Part shown: positions 1 to 11,909 of the stretch, in pieces
Numbering within the stretch: position 1 is the first letter of the stretch
Layout: every line of letters begins with the position of its first letter
Source of the DNA: Zanthoxylum bungeanum
Taxonomy: Eukaryota; Streptophyta; Magnoliopsida; Sapindales; Rutaceae
Length of the DNA stretch: 64,000 nucleotides
Assembly (NCBI GenBank): GCA_019454045.1
Contig: SKCR01025357.1
Coordinates: 163,044 to 227,043 of the forward strand
Direction of reading: 5' to 3'
Notes under the pieces: generated by a model
Databases searched by the model: none
Told to the model about the DNA's origin: nothing
Seen by the model: the letters and a program-made list of their open reading frames with translations, nothing else
Translations under genes and position numbers: made by a program

Positions 1-307
1 CCCTCATGACGATGGGTCATTTAAATCTATTCTACCCGTTGGATGTGTTAATGATATGATTTATGACTGTAACTGCCGATTTAATGGAGTTCAATACTGT
101 AGGCGTTTTCCCAATCTAATTACTCATGAATCTGTTGGCTTCCTGAACTGTTAAATCCGTGATGACGGGCTCTGGGCTAGTCTGGCCTCTCGGCCCAAAG
201 CTGATTTCTCAAACTAGATCTGATGATGGTCTTTGGGGCTTTGGTTTCGTGATTGGCCCAAAGGCGGAATGACGATTATGCCCTTGGGCCCAAATTTGGC
301 CCGTACA
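1..307 (-). repeat. 3' LTR (partial, cut by window edge)
   Basis: This is a near-identical copy of 5063-5369. Its inner boundary at 307 (GTACA on +, TGTAC on -) is followed by internal sequence. Confidence 0.85.
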
Positions 308-440
308 GTTTGTCCCATACTCTCTAAGTCAATGAGTCTTGGCTTGGAGAGTATTTGACGCGCGTGTTGAGACTATAGGATGAAGGTGTACTTGAGCGTC
401 GATGCTGCCTATTGATTGAACCAAACGAATGTCAAGTTAT

Positions 441-1350
441 GAACTTGACTCTACATGATCCATCAGGGATGTGTCCAGTCGAATGAGCTAGATGAATGTC
501 AGGATCATGAACTTGACTCTACAAGAGCCATTGGGGAAGTACCCAGTCGACTGAACCAGATGAAGGTCAGGATATATATCATACGACATGTGTAACATAT
601 GTCTAGAACTTGACTCCACATGAGTCCATGGGGGGATGTCCCCAGTCGACTGAACCGGAAGAGGGTTCATGAGTTACTTTCACTCGACATGTTCGTATGG
701 ACTGAGGGAAGTCCATATCTAAATTTGACTCGACAAGAGTCCATGGGGGATGTCCCCGGTCGACTGAACCAGATGAGGGTTCAGAAGTTACCTTCACTCG
801 ACATGTCGTATGGACTGTAGGAAGTCTGTCTTTATTTGACTCGACATGAGTCCATGAGGGATGTCCCCGGTCGACTGAACCAGATGAAGGTTCAAGAGTT
901 ACTTTCACTCGACATGTCGTATGGACTGTAGGAAGTCTATGTCTTCATTTGACTCGATATGAGTCCATGAGGGATGTCCCTGGTCGACTGAACCAAATCA
1001 AGGTTCATGAGTTACTTTCACTCGACATGCCGTATGGACTGTAGGAAGTCTATGTCTTCATTTGACTCGACATGAGTCCATGTGGGATGTCCCCGGTCGA
1101 CTGAACCAGATGAAGGTTCATGAGTTACTTTCACTCGATATGCCGTATAGACTGTAGGAAGTCTATGTCTTCATTTGACTCGACATGAGTCCATGGGGGA
1201 TGTCCCCGGTCGACTGAACCAGATGAAGGTTCAAGAGTTACTTTCACTCGACATGCCGTATGGACTCTAGGAAGTCTATGTCTTCATTTGACTCAACATG
1301 AGTCCATGGGGGATGTCCTCAGTCGACTGAACCAGATGAAGGTCATGATA
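441..1350. repeat. 113-bp tandem array, retroelement internal region
   Basis: The landmark ACTCGACATGAGTCCATG recurs near 730, 841, 954, 1067, 1180 and 1293. The last four steps are exactly 113 bp. The units at 450, 518 and 615 are shorter or diverged. Each unit contains several short inverted pairs: GACTC-GACAT-GAGTC (1064-1078), GAACC-AGATGAA-GGTTC (1103-1119), GAGT/ACTC (1122-1136) and GACT-GTAGGA-AGTC. Confidence 0.9.
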
Positions 1351-1359
1351 AACCCCATA

Positions 1360-2290
1360 CTACGGGTCGAAGAACCAGTGGAGTCTTCAATGTCGTTTGG
1401 ACCAGATGAAGGTCTATGAAAGTCTTCACTCTACAGACCTGACGAAGGTCCAAGAGTCTTTCCTTATCATACTACTAGACCTGGTGAAGGTCTATGAAGG
1501 TCATCACATATTCTCCTGATGAGGGTCCATGTGACTACGGTCGTATGGATTATCGAATGGACTTGATAAAAATCCAAGAAGGTCATCACTTCTCACTCTA
1601 CTAGACCTGAAGAAGGTCAATGAGGGTTCTCATTCCTCATTCTATAAGACCTGACAAAGGTCAATGAGGGTATAATTCATCATTCTACAATACCCGACAA
1701 AAGTCAATGAGGGTATAATTCCTCATTCTACAAGACCCGAAAAAAGTCAATGACGGTATAATTCTTCATTATACAGGACTTGTAGTCTGAGACTATGTCG
1801 TCTGAAGACTATGAGACTACGGTCGAATGAACCTGATGAAGGTCCATGAGGGTTTTCATTCCTCATTCTACAAGACCTGATAAAGGTCAATGATGATATA
1901 ATTCCTCATTCTACAAGACCTGACAAAGGTCAATGAGGGTATAATTCCTCATTCTACAGGACTTGTAGTCTGAGACCATGTCGCCTGAAGACCATGAGAC
2001 TACGGTCGAATGAACCTGATGAAGGTCCATGAGGGTTCTCATTTCTCATTCTACAAGACCTAAAAAAGGTCAATGAGGATATAATTCCTCATTCTACAAG
2101 ACCTGACAAAGGTCAATGAGGGTATAATTCCTCATTCTACAGGACTTGTAGTCTGAGACCATGTCGTCTGAAGACCATGAGACTACGATCGAATGAACCT
2201 GATGAAGGTCCTTGAGGGTTCTCATTCCTCATTCTACAAGACCTGACAAAGGTCAATGAGGATATAATTCCTCATTCTACAAGACCATAT
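1360..2290. repeat. Second array with 183-bp higher-order period
   Basis: The phrase GAGACTACGGTCGAATGAAC recurs at about 1813, 1996 and 2179, a 183-bp step. Each higher-order unit holds several short units of the form GACCT-GATGA-AGGTC or GACCT-GACAA-AGGTC. These are 5-bp stems with 5-nt loops; one clear example is 1614-1628. Confidence 0.85.
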
Positions 2291-2950
2291 ATGTAGTGTC
2301 GAATAAGATCTTTAACGAGCGCCAAGCTTCACATGGTAGTGTCGATTGAGATTCTTAACAAGTGACAAGCTTCACACGTGTAGTGTCGAATGAAATCCTT
2401 AACAAGTTTCAAGCTTCACACGTGTAGTGTCGAATGAGATCCTTAACAAGTGTCAAGCTTCACACGTGTAGTTTCGAATGAGACATCTTCCTCATGCTTA
2501 GTCTTCATACATGTAGTGTCGAGTGGGATATCCTTGCCAAGTCTGGTAATGTCGACTGAGATATTATCACCTCATACATGTAGTGTCGAGTGGGATACTC
2601 AACAAGTGTCAAGCCACATATTGTATTGTCGACTGAGACACCAATAATAATTACCAAGCTATATGTTGTAATGTCGATTGGTACATCCATAACAATTATC
2701 AAACTATATGTTGTAATGTCGACTGGGACACCCATAACAAGTCCCAAACTACAAATTGTAATGTCAACTATAAAAAGTGCAAGCCATACCTGGTAATGTC
2801 GACTGAGATGTCCACGCCAAGTCTTCATTAGAGTATAGTCCATTTTGACATCCTCCTCACGTCTAGTCTCCAAACATGTATTGTCGACTAGGATATCCAC
2901 GCAAAGTCTTCATTCGGGTATTGTCGACTGAGATATCTTCTTCATGCCAA
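2291..2950. repeat. Third array, about 44-bp period then diverged units
   Basis: TAGTGTCGAATGA recurs at 2381, 2425 and 2469 (44-bp steps). It is followed by looser TGTCGACTGGGA-type units to about 2950. From 2950 to about 3600 the repetition is too degraded to define a period. Confidence 0.8.
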
Positions 2951-3659
2951 ATATATCTCTTCATCATATGGGGTGAATGGTAGGAAAAATGGTTCCACTG
3001 AAGGGACGCGCCTTGTTCCTGATGAGGGTCTATGAGACTATGGTCGAATGGAGTCTAGAGTCGATGGCAATCCATTCATGTAATGTGAAGAATATAATTA
3101 TCTTCTCATTTCGCCTGAAAGAGACGACTATCTAACCATGTAGTATGAAGTTGAAGGCAATCCATGCATGTCATATGGAGGAGATGAAAATCCTTCCAGT
3201 CGTTTGAATGTGGTGAGTCATTTAATGTCGTATGGAAATGATAACAATTCTTCTATGTAGCCAGATGGCCATCCATCTTATCGTATGGAGAATATGATAA
3301 TCTTTCCATGTAGTCTGGAGTGGATGACATTACTAGAGAATACTTCTTAGTCGGTTGGGTATGCTGGAAGAATATGAAGGTATTCTCATGTCGAATGAAA
3401 GAAGTATATCGATTGGTCTGATGATTTTTTATATGGTCGATTGGAGCAAATGGGTTTCTCCCTAAGTTGTAGTTTTATGAAGGTCATTTTCTTTTAAAGT
3501 TACCAATGAATACTTGTTTAGGAAGCTATGATGTCCCCAAAGCAACAATAGGTGGCTTCTGGCCCTTTTTTTTTGTCTAATTACATCATGTGATATCTTA
3601 TTGAGAAGTATTACTAGCACATCATTTATTATGTCGCTTGGGAGAATTCAAACTTCTTC

Positions 3660-4666
3660 ATTGTCATGGTTGGTGGAGCTTCTTCTCTTATTGTTCCTCT
3701 TATCTTCCTCACACCTAATCTCAATGTGGGCTCGAGTCATGGCTTGATCCATAGTGTAGCATCGAAATTTGGTGAGCTTTTTGTAGAGTTTATTTTTTGA
3801 AAGTAATCCATTTCTAAATTCTTCCACTGCAGTAGGCTGATAGAGATATGTGATTGTTATACTCTATTTATTGAAGCGAGCCACGTATCTTCGCAAGGAC
3901 TCCCCTCTCTGTTGTTGGATGGCATTAAGGTCATTGGTGGTCTTCTCAAGCTTGCAAGAACTTGCGAAATGCTCCACAAATTTGTCTGCTAGCTGTTGGT
4001 AAGACTCGATGGATCTGTATGGGAGATTGATAAACCAGGTGAGGGCAGAACCAACTAATGTTTCTCCAAATCCTCTGCACATACCAGCTTCCCATTGATG
4101 ATGAGCCAGACCCGTTGATAACATCTTGTATTTGTAATGGACAACATGGTCGTCTGGGTCAGTTGATCCATCATACATCTTCATATCTGGAGGACTGAAC
4201 TTCCTTGGTAGCTCAATGGAAGTGATGGTCTCTTAAAATGGTGTATCTGAGATTGTGCCAGCTCGGCTTTTTCTCACTGGTAGTCTGACACTAGGTAGGT
4301 TGGAGAAAATTGCATCTTTGAACTCTTTCATTTCCTTACGCATGGTGGAGGCAACTTGCCGTGCTTGGTCGGTTAGGGAGATATGTCGACTTCTTTCTTG
4401 ATTTGGTAGATTGTTGTCCAATGGCGGATTCTCGCTTTCCATATTGTTGAATGCCCCCAGGAGATTGGTGGGGATTGTAGGATTGATGGGATGGTCTGGA
4501 GAATCAAGTTGTTGGGAGGTTGAAGAGATTTGCTCCAGTTTCTTCTGGAGGGTTATATTGGAGCTTCGCATGGCTTGATCTCTCCTTCTAAGGCGCGTAA
4601 TCATTCTTGGAGTATGATCAGATGCGTAGTCATAAGATCTGGTGTCTGCTCACCGCTAGAAGCCAT
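3660..4666 (-). pseudogene. Broken retrotransposon gag
   Basis: The best ATG is at 4666 on the minus strand (MASSGEQTPD). A one-base shift follows near 4605, where the ATG of the next open segment overlaps the stop of the first. The segment 4604-4233 ends at an in-frame TAA, after which the same frame resumes as IELPRKFSPPDMKMYDGSTD. This is the usual start of the plant Ty3/gypsy Gag domain (retrotrans_gag). The segment 4184-3864 carries GSALTWFINLP and RGESLRRYVARFNK, both typical of the family. Beyond a stop at 3861-3863, recognisable gag continues (AVEEFRNGLLS, MDQAMTRAHIEIR) to about 3660. No zinc knuckle or pol follows. Capsid-forming function is lost. Confidence 0.85.
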
Positions 4667-4723
4667 GGTTGGCTGTGTTTTAGGAACCGTAGACTGAGAG
4701 ATCGTTGTCTGCTATGAATCGCT

Positions 4724-4747
4724 AAGGCCCCAAGGTGGGCGCCAAAT
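4724..4747 (-). promoter_or_regulatory. Primer-binding site region
   Basis: Directly inside the 5' LTR the minus strand reads TTTGGCGCCCACCTTGGGG. It begins TGG, as expected for pairing with a tRNA CCA end, and has the TGGCGCC core common in plant gypsy elements. The tRNA was not identified. Confidence 0.6.
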
Positions 4748-4749
4748 TA

Positions 4750-5369
4750 TGGACGTTGGATTTCACCCGAGGTCCACAATCGAGAATTTATAGGGAGGGG
4801 GCACTAGCGATCCTGCAAAAAAGAGGTAGAGTGAGCGGGAGTACTGCCCACCGGTGTGGTGGGTACCGGGGGCACTCCGACGCGTAAGTCAGTAGTGAAG
4901 ACGAGCTGTAAATAATGGAGGAGCAAGGTTCAGGGTTACCTTGATACCTGTGAGCCGCCGTGAGGACTATAGTTTGGCGGTTATGAGAGCTCTGGTGACA
5001 GAGAGTTGTGCTGTGTGATGTTGGATCATCTCCCTCATGCCATGACTTTTCTCTTTTATAGGCCCTCCTGACGAGGGGTCATTTAAATCTCTTCTACCCT
5101 TTGGATGTGTTAATGATGGGGTTTATGACTGTAACTGCCGATTTAATGGAGTTCATTACTGTAGGCTTTTTCCCAATCTAATTACTCATGAATCCGTTGG
5201 TTTCCTGAACTGTTAAATCCGTGATGACGGGCTCTGGGCTAGTCTGGCCTCTCGGCCCAAAGCTGATTTCTCAAACTAGATCTGATGGTGGTCCTTGGGG
5301 CTTTGGTTTCATGATTGGCCCAAAGGTGGAATGCCGGTTATGCCCTTGGGCCCAAATTTGGCCCGTACA
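4750..5369 (-). repeat. 5' LTR, 620 bp
   Basis: It begins TGTACGGG at 5369 and ends GTCCA at 4750 (minus strand). A TATA box (TATAAAAGAG on -) lies at 5051-5060, so transcription would run leftwards into gag. The flank after 5369 is ATAGT; the matching TSD would lie outside the window. Confidence 0.85.
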
Positions 5370-5530
5370 ATAGTAAACATAGCACAGTAAGATGAAAAAT
5401 CATCATAAAGACGCCAATTGTTAAAGCACGATGATGAAGACATTGGTGATGAATATGGACAATATTATATTCTTCATGCTTAAGAAAAGAACAAGGGTAA
5501 TTCATGGCTATTCTCAAGTACAAACTTCTT

Positions 5531-5625
5531 GTAAGAGTCTGGGGCAACCGAAGGTTTTACCTGCTCCACTTAAGTCCTGGTCAGGTGGTTTGACGGTGGA
5601 GTTTCCAACGTTCAAAAAATAAAAG
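5531..5625 (+). mobile_element. SINE relic, 5'-truncated
   Basis: The stretch from TTTTACCTGCTCCACTTAAG to GGAGTTTCCAACG plus an A-rich tail aligns with the 3' half of the complete SINE at 62995-63145 (TTTTATCCGCTCCGCTTAAA to AGAGTTTCCAACG plus A-tail). The 5' half is not recognisable and no TSD was found. Confidence 0.55.
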
Positions 5626-5830
5626 AAAAGAAAAGAAATTGTACTAATAAAAGCAACAAGATTGGATATGCGTAAGTGAACTAGATGTCCGGAAAGAAAA
5701 CAAGAGACGAGAACCTTTATATTCAAAAACACATCATAAAATACCTATTAATGAGCAAGCAAGTGCATCCAATACCTTCCCTATCCCAATAAAACAAACT
5801 AGATAAAATTATCTCAAAATCCCTTCATCA

Positions 5831-5899
5831 TTTACCTATTCCACTTAAAATTAGGTCGGGTGATTTGACGACGAGATTTACAATGTTTCCAAAAAAAAG
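5831..5899 (+). mobile_element. Second SINE relic, 3' end only
   Basis: TTTACCTATTCCACTTAAAA followed by GGTGATTTGACG-like sequence, a TTTCC motif and an A-run matches the same SINE 3' module as 5531-5625. It is more diverged. Confidence 0.45.
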
Positions 5900-6136
5900 A
5901 TGAACTTTGAAAATCCTTTGAAACTGAAGCGCAAAATGAAGCAAACGGACGAACTCTCTAACATAAACCACATATGCTTTCCTCTATCTAGATAACTACG
6001 TAATTCCATTTTGCTCTAGCAAGGTCATTGGAGAACTGAATTCCACACAACAAATCACAAATATTTATCTCAAATAAGAAAAATGACATACCTTAAAATA
6101 TTTATATCCATGTCATAGGCTTCACATCAAAATCAA

Positions 6137-7502
6137 TGATGAGCGACTAATATGTATATATTTGCCACCCTTCTAGCTTGATGTTTTGTGAGTTATCTCG
6201 AGTTTTCTGAGTATTTTGATATGTTTTGGGTTCGTTTTGTAGGTAAAGATAATATCGAGACTCAATGGAATCAACGAGGGATAAAAGAGGCAAAATATGG
6301 AGCAATTTGGGGAAAATTCAGAGTCAAAATGCGTATCTCGACGCTAGATATCGTGTCGTGACGCGCGAATGACGAATCAATATCGAGAGTTGTGAGCGAT
6401 GACACATCGCGACACTAGCCTTAGCGCGTCGCGACACGCTGGTGATGAAGAGGCACGCGTTGAGACGACAATTATGCACATCGCGACGTGTGTTGTGGAA
6501 CCAGATTCGATCCATACTCGATTTTAAGCAGGAAACACTCCCCGAACCTTATATATAAGCAACAACTCGTCCCAAAATCTAGAAGGGGGCTTGATGCCCT
6601 AATTCCAGAGCTTCATAACATAAATTCACAGCCTCTAAGGTGATTGTGAAGGAGAAAACAAAGCACATCAAAGGATTACAACTTAGAAACTCAACAACAA
6701 TGAGTGAATGATTGACGATCTCGACATAGTTTATTCTTCCCTTTTACTATCTTACTATTTTGTTATTCTTTGAATATCTATTTAGAGTTGTTGAATATGT
6801 ATAATAACTAGATTTATAATCTGGGTTGTGATGGAACTTATATTTTATGAACTTAATAATGGATTTTCTTATATTCGTGTGATATTTTGGATTGTTTATT
6901 GAATCCGGATTTTAATGCGTCTTGTTGCTTTATCACCAATGGGATTGATGTAGTAAACTTAGATGAACTTGACAAATGGATTTTATGTTTAGCCTTAGAT
7001 TCAGTAGCACACGATCTCATCTTAGTGATTTCCTTCCAGGATAGAAATATACTTGTAGGGCGGGTGTAGCCATAATTAGAACTTGTTCTTAATTAATTTA
7101 GGGTTTCGTAGTTAACATAGAAATATAGTTAATTAAGTTACTTTGAATATTTACACTCGACCATCAGAAGAGGTTTGTTGATACTTTAGTGTTCCGGGTT
7201 AATAAGCCAATGTATTGCATAAGTATAGGAGAACCAATTCATCTTTAGAAGAATATTGGAAAGATTAACAACCTTGGATATTTTCTCTTCAATAATTATA
7301 TTTGGATTTATCATAGTTTTATTTATATGTTTTAGTTATAATTTATCCTCAACCAATAATCACGTTTACTTTTCAATTAGATACATCGTAAGTAGTTAGT
7401 TTCATTAATTAGTTCCGTAGGTAATAAGTTCTCGTGAGATCGATATTTATTATATTACTTGAGCGATACGTGCGCTTGCGTAACGTATGAACATCACGAT
7501 CA
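6137..7502 (+). mobile_element. Solo LTR of a Ty3/gypsy-type element, about 1.37 kb
   Basis: The element starts TGATGAGCG and ends CACGATCA (inverted TGAT/ATCA). Flanks are ATCAA and ATCAG, a 4-of-5 TSD. A TATA box (TTATATATAAGCAAC) lies at 6549-6563, followed by the CCCTAATTCC-type leader common in plant gypsy LTRs. The end (TTCTCGTGAGATCGATATTT, then GTGCGCTTGCG) resembles LTR 3' ends of the Tat/Athila group. No internal region or second LTR adjoins it. A cluster of TCGCGACAC-type CpG palindromes lies at 6340-6490. Confidence 0.65.
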
Positions 7503-8803
7503 ATCAGCATCAGAAGAATACAGTTACGGGCTCCAAGATATATGAGCAATAAGATAATTCTTAAACGTTTGATCTCCCAGATGAAAAAAGATGATGCCAA
7601 AAGCCCAACACAGCTCAACAAATTGTGGAAGCACATTAAAATTAAGATGCTAACGCTTCATAATATTTGAGAATTTGAAACAAGGAGCCGGGCCATCTAC
7701 CTACCAGAATGAGTTTAATACCCAACTTACCAGCAATGACAGAATTATAATGAGATTCCACCAATAAAAAAGTGAAAAATATCTCTCTATCCCACAAATC
7801 AACTACTACAAAGCATAAGATGATTTAACATCCAACATTAAAAAACAGAATGAAAATGGTCGTCAGGCCAAACTACTTGGCAGAAATTCTTTCTTTGCTC
7901 TAGAAATCAGCAATCAGCTCACAGATGATCCAAATACGTATCCATTTGTCATTTTACTGTAAAAGGAAGAAAGTTAGAGATAAACAAGTACAAAATGAAG
8001 CATTGTTGTAAACTCTCGACTGAACTTGAAAACCAGTGTTATACCTAGGCATCGTGTTTATGGTGAAATATAAAAGAAGTCCACACCAGCAAGCAGGTCC
8101 AAAAAGAAAGATATGAAAAGAAACACACAAAAATGATCTTTAAGAAAACTGTGCTTTGTTACTAGGAAATAAATTGTCTAAATCACTAACAATTAGGAGT
8201 ATTTGTGTTAAAGAATGAGAATAATTACAGGTGCCATTTCACCAGAGGCATAATTATATCAGCAGTTTGTCCCCTGACGAGAGCACTATCTTTCTTGTCA
8301 AACAGCCGAAAAATTCATGGGAATGTATAGTATACTATCTTTAAAACACTCAGTAAAATGGCAAACTTGACTGGAGTCAGTGACAGAGCCATTTCAGGTT
8401 GTATATTTGCAAACCCCCTGTAGCTTTTGGTAGATTCCACATCATTTCCCCTGGGAAGTGCAACAATTATAGCATATCACAAAGTGCAAGATCGGTAAAG
8501 CAACTTTTGCCAGTTTCTTCAAATTTCTGACATCTCAAGATCTAGGTTTAAAGGGATAACTTAATTATAAAAACTTAGTTGAATCATTGTGGAGGTAATT
8601 CTCACGTGGGGGTTACTCTCTAGTTCATTCCTATGAAACAGTGATGCCCATAGGAAATAGGTTAAGCAAAGGCTTTTAATGATACTTATGCGTCCAGAAT
8701 CCGAGCGGAATAATGCGGGTTACTCATAAATAAGAGATCATCTATGTGAGAGAGAAGTGAGACCATTTCAAAGTGAATTGTTAAGGGTTCAATTATTAGA
8801 AAC
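7503..8803. other. Unassigned intergenic sequence
   Basis: No convincing reading frame, repeat or element end is visible. Composition is more balanced than the surrounding AT-rich spacers and could be old UTR or intron sequence, but no protein similarity was recognised on either strand. Confidence 0.4.
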
Positions 8804-9422
8804 TGTTTGCGCGATTTTTATGCGCGAAGAAGAAAGAGAAACGTGTAAGGTTCAAACCTCCTGAGACAAAGTCCCAGCAATGGGTGTTTGATTAAGTGAA
8901 TAAGCCTCCAAGGGGCGCAAGCACACAAATTACAGTCCTAAAAGTTATAGAAACTAAAAGATAAAAAAAATGCCCGTTTGAGTCTTCATTTGATTGTCTC
9001 TTTCTCTCTGTCCGAGTGAGCTTTTATAGTGAAACTTGTAAACTGCTTGGGCGGTCCCAGTATCTCCCTGCAGCTGCTGGGTCGTGCCTTTAACCGTTGG
9101 GTTGTGCGTCTCAACTGCTTGATCGTGGGTTGAGTTTTTATAGTGAACTTGTAAACCGCTTGGGCGGTCCCAGTATCTCCCTGCAGCTGCCGGATCGTGT
9201 CTGTAACCGTTGAGCTGCGTGTCTCAACTGCTCGGTTGTAGAGGGAAAACCGTCCAACTGTTGCGATTGTGGAAGCAATTGCATCATGCATTTTCGTCTT
9301 AACCGCTACTTCGGTCGTCTAGACTCTTCGTCGCTCTTCGCTCTATCGTATTTCCTCCATTCGTTCTTTCCTTCGTCTTAGGGCGATTTCGTTATAGGGT
9401 AACATTATTTCTTTTGTCAACA
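8804..9422 (-). repeat. 3' LTR, 619 bp
   Basis: Closely matches 15347-15970. It contains the same 114-bp internal tandem duplication, with TATAAAA motifs (minus strand) near 9027 and 9141. Confidence 0.9.
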
Positions 9423-9436
9423 ATTGTCCCCCAAGT
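9423..9436 (-). promoter_or_regulatory. Polypurine tract
   Basis: The minus strand reads ACTTGGGGGACAAT immediately before the 3' LTR start TGTTGAC. Confidence 0.6.
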
Positions 9437-9586
9437 TTACCATGATTGAACCAGAAGTGGAGATCGAGGTGAACTTCTCCGGTCTTCCATCGAAAAGGCG
9501 TATAGATTGGAATGATAGAAACTTGTACAGTCATTCCTTTTTGTTCTAGGGTGATTTTCTGCTTTTCATCCAGGTTCGTTCTTCCC

Positions 9587-10540
9587 TCATTCGGGCTGTT
9601 TTAAAAACATCTTGATTTCGCTTCTCCAATCGTCCTCCTTTTCGATTTCAACGGCCGCGACATTTGTCCCTTCCTTTCGTCGCATCAGGACCGGCTTCAC
9701 CTTGTCGCATCTATATATGCCATCTATGTTTGCTTGCTTGTACCCATAAGCTGCTTGGGCTAAACTATTGGCCAACTCATTTTTTGCTCTTGGAACGTGT
9801 TCCAACTCTGCATGATCAAATCGCTCTACCAATTCTTTGGCCAAATCCAATAATGCCATGACTGATGGGCTTTGGCATTTAAAGGTTCCTATCACTTGTT
9901 GAATTACTAGTTGCGAATCCCCTTTAATGATACATGGGTTACTCCCATGTTTAGGAGTATCTCCAACCCAAGTATCAAGGCTTCGTATTCGGCCTGGTTA
10001 TTAGTGCAATATTCGTTCAACTTGATTAAGAACCGAAATGACTCCTAATGGGCTGACTAAGACAATCCTATTCCACCTCCTTTCATTGTGCTGGATCCGT
10101 CGAAATACATCGTCCATGGTTTCAGACTGTATTCGTCCAGATCCATTTCTATTTCTCTAATAGTGCTCAAACATGGGTGATCGGCCAAGAAATCGGCCAA
10201 GGCTTGATTTTTGACAGCCCTTTGGGGCTCATGCCGTATATCGAATTCAGAAAGTGACAGTGACCAAAACCAACTCTTTGATGCAAGATAGGATGAGAAA
10301 ACATGTACTTTATTATATTAATTCTTGTGATCAAATACACTATGTTCGGCCTAAGGTAGGCTCGTAATTTAGTACATGTGAAATATAGAGCCAAACATAA
10401 TTTCTCCATTGGAGAATAATTACATTCATAATCAGCAATTGCTGCTGATATAATAAATGGCTCTCTCAACGTTCATGTCATCATCTTGCGCGATCATCCC
10501 AGCTATGGACTGTTCTTCGCCGATATGTACAATTTCATTT
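9587..10540 (-). pseudogene. RT connection and RNase H remnant
   Basis: The segment 10469-10167 holds YECNYSPMEKLCLALYF, the connection and first RNase H part seen in plant Ty3/gypsy pol. The segment 9895-9587 holds LLDLAKELVERFDHAELEHV followed by RAKNELANSLAQAAYGY, the end of an RNase H-like domain. Frames are interrupted between and inside these segments, so no active enzyme is expected. The reading frame ends with DDWRSEIKMFLKQPE. The integrase linker and core that should follow are absent. Confidence 0.8.
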
Positions 10541-10604
10541 TCATTGGCCTTCTGGCACTGGAGGCACCATCACCGGCGGCTGTGACAAGTATTTCTTCAG
10601 GCTG

Positions 10605-11909
10605 TCAAAGCTTGTTGATGCTTCTTCGGTCCAGATGAATTCGTCCTTTGTCCTTTAACCTCAATAAGGAGGAGAACACTTTTGTTTTCCCTGCACAATT
10701 GGAGATAAATCGTCTTAAAAAGTTAATTTGCCCTAAGAACCTCTGTAACTCTTTCTTATTTCGGGGTGGTATAGCTTCGGTGATCGACCGAGATTTATTG
10801 GTGTCAATCTCGATTCCCCGTTGGTGCACCAGAAAACCTAGGAAATTCCCTGCGCACACCCCGAAAGCACATTTGGCAGGGTTCAATTTTAGTTTAAACT
10901 TTCTCATTCGCTCAAAGGCCGTTGCTAAATGGCCAAAATGTTTTTCCATGGTCAAAGATTTCGCCACTATATCGTCCACATAGACTTCTACAGATTCACC
11001 GATCATGTCATGAAAGATCAAATTCATGGCCCGCTGATAAGTGGCACCCGCGTTTTTCAGGCCAAACGGCATCACTACCCATTCATAACACCCTAGAGAG
11101 CCTGGGCACCTAAAGGCTGTCTTGTGTATATCATTTTCGGCGATGTAAATATGATTATAACCTGCATATCCATCCATAAAAGAGCAGACTTGGTACCCCG
11201 CCGTGGAGTCCACTAGGGAATCTATTGTCGGCATTGGGTATTGATCTTTTGGTGTCGCTAAGTTTAAATTTCTGAAGTCTATACAGATCCTTATTTTTCC
11301 ATTCTTTTTCCTGACTGGAACGATATTTGACAACCATTCCACATATCTGACCGTCCTAATGAACTTCGCCTCTAAAAGGCGTTCGACTTCTTTCTTAATA
11401 TCAGGCATGACATTGGCCGCAAACCTCCGGGGATGCTGCTTATAAGGCCTATAGCTTGGCATGATTGGCAACCTATGTTCCACCAACGTCCTATCTAAAC
11501 CAGGCATCTCATTGTAGTCCCATGCAAAAACTTTGTACTCTCGCAGTAAACAAATTAGCTTTTCGCGTACCTGGGACTCCAGCTCCTTGCTGACGTAAGT
11601 GATGCGTCTATCATGCTCGATCCCCAGATTTACCTCGTCCAATGCATCTTGTCCTCTTGAGATATTTATCTTTCGTCGTCCATTCAGAGCGGATTTTTCT
11701 TCTTCCATTGATTCACTTCCTTCTATCAAGCAGTCCACTCCATATAATTCTCTTATCTTGTCTTCCGTCTGATGCGCCAGCAATTTGCCTCTTAAGGCCG
11801 AAATCACGGCCTGTGCTTCGGCCTCATTTTTTCGCTCTGCTACATAGGCCATTAAACTGGCCTTGGAGGCCGCAAGGGCGACTTGCTCCTTATTCTGCTT
11901 GTTCTTCAT
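10605..11909 (-). pseudogene. Reverse transcriptase region of Ty3/gypsy pol
   Basis: A 434-codon open stretch on the minus strand. In order it has the pre-RT segment (FAWDYNEMPGLD), the palm entry (VPVRKKNGKIRICIDFRNLN), the DGYAGYNHI motif, FGLKNAGATYQRAMN, the catalytic YVDD and FLGFLVHQRGIE. All are standard for plant Ty3/gypsy RT. The catalytic aspartates are present. The downstream tail is frameshifted near 10605. It was part of a longer polyprotein following the protease, so the first ATG is not necessarily a real start. Confidence 0.9.

Larger units (their letters stand above)
1..5369 (-). mobile_element. Non-autonomous Ty3/gypsy-type LTR retrotransposon with gag only and tandem arrays
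   Basis: Positions 1-307 repeat 5063-5369 with few differences, which identifies two LTRs. The left one is cut by the window edge. The encoded gag lies on the minus strand, so the 5' LTR is the right one (4750-5369) and the 3' LTR the left one. On the minus strand the LTR starts TGTACGGGCC and ends AACGTCCA. Between gag and the 3' LTR there is no protease, RT, RNase H or integrase reading frame. That space (about 430-3600) holds tandem arrays. The element must have depended on proteins from another element. Confidence 0.85.
5370..6136. other. Intergenic, contains two SINE relics
   Basis: No gene is recognisable. Apart from the two SINE 3' ends listed separately (5531-5625, 5831-5899), it is AT-rich low-copy-looking sequence. 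Confidence 0.6.

Noticed and set aside
7409..7636. 75-codon minus-strand frame
   Set aside because: Straddles the end of the solo LTR and shows no recognisable similarity.
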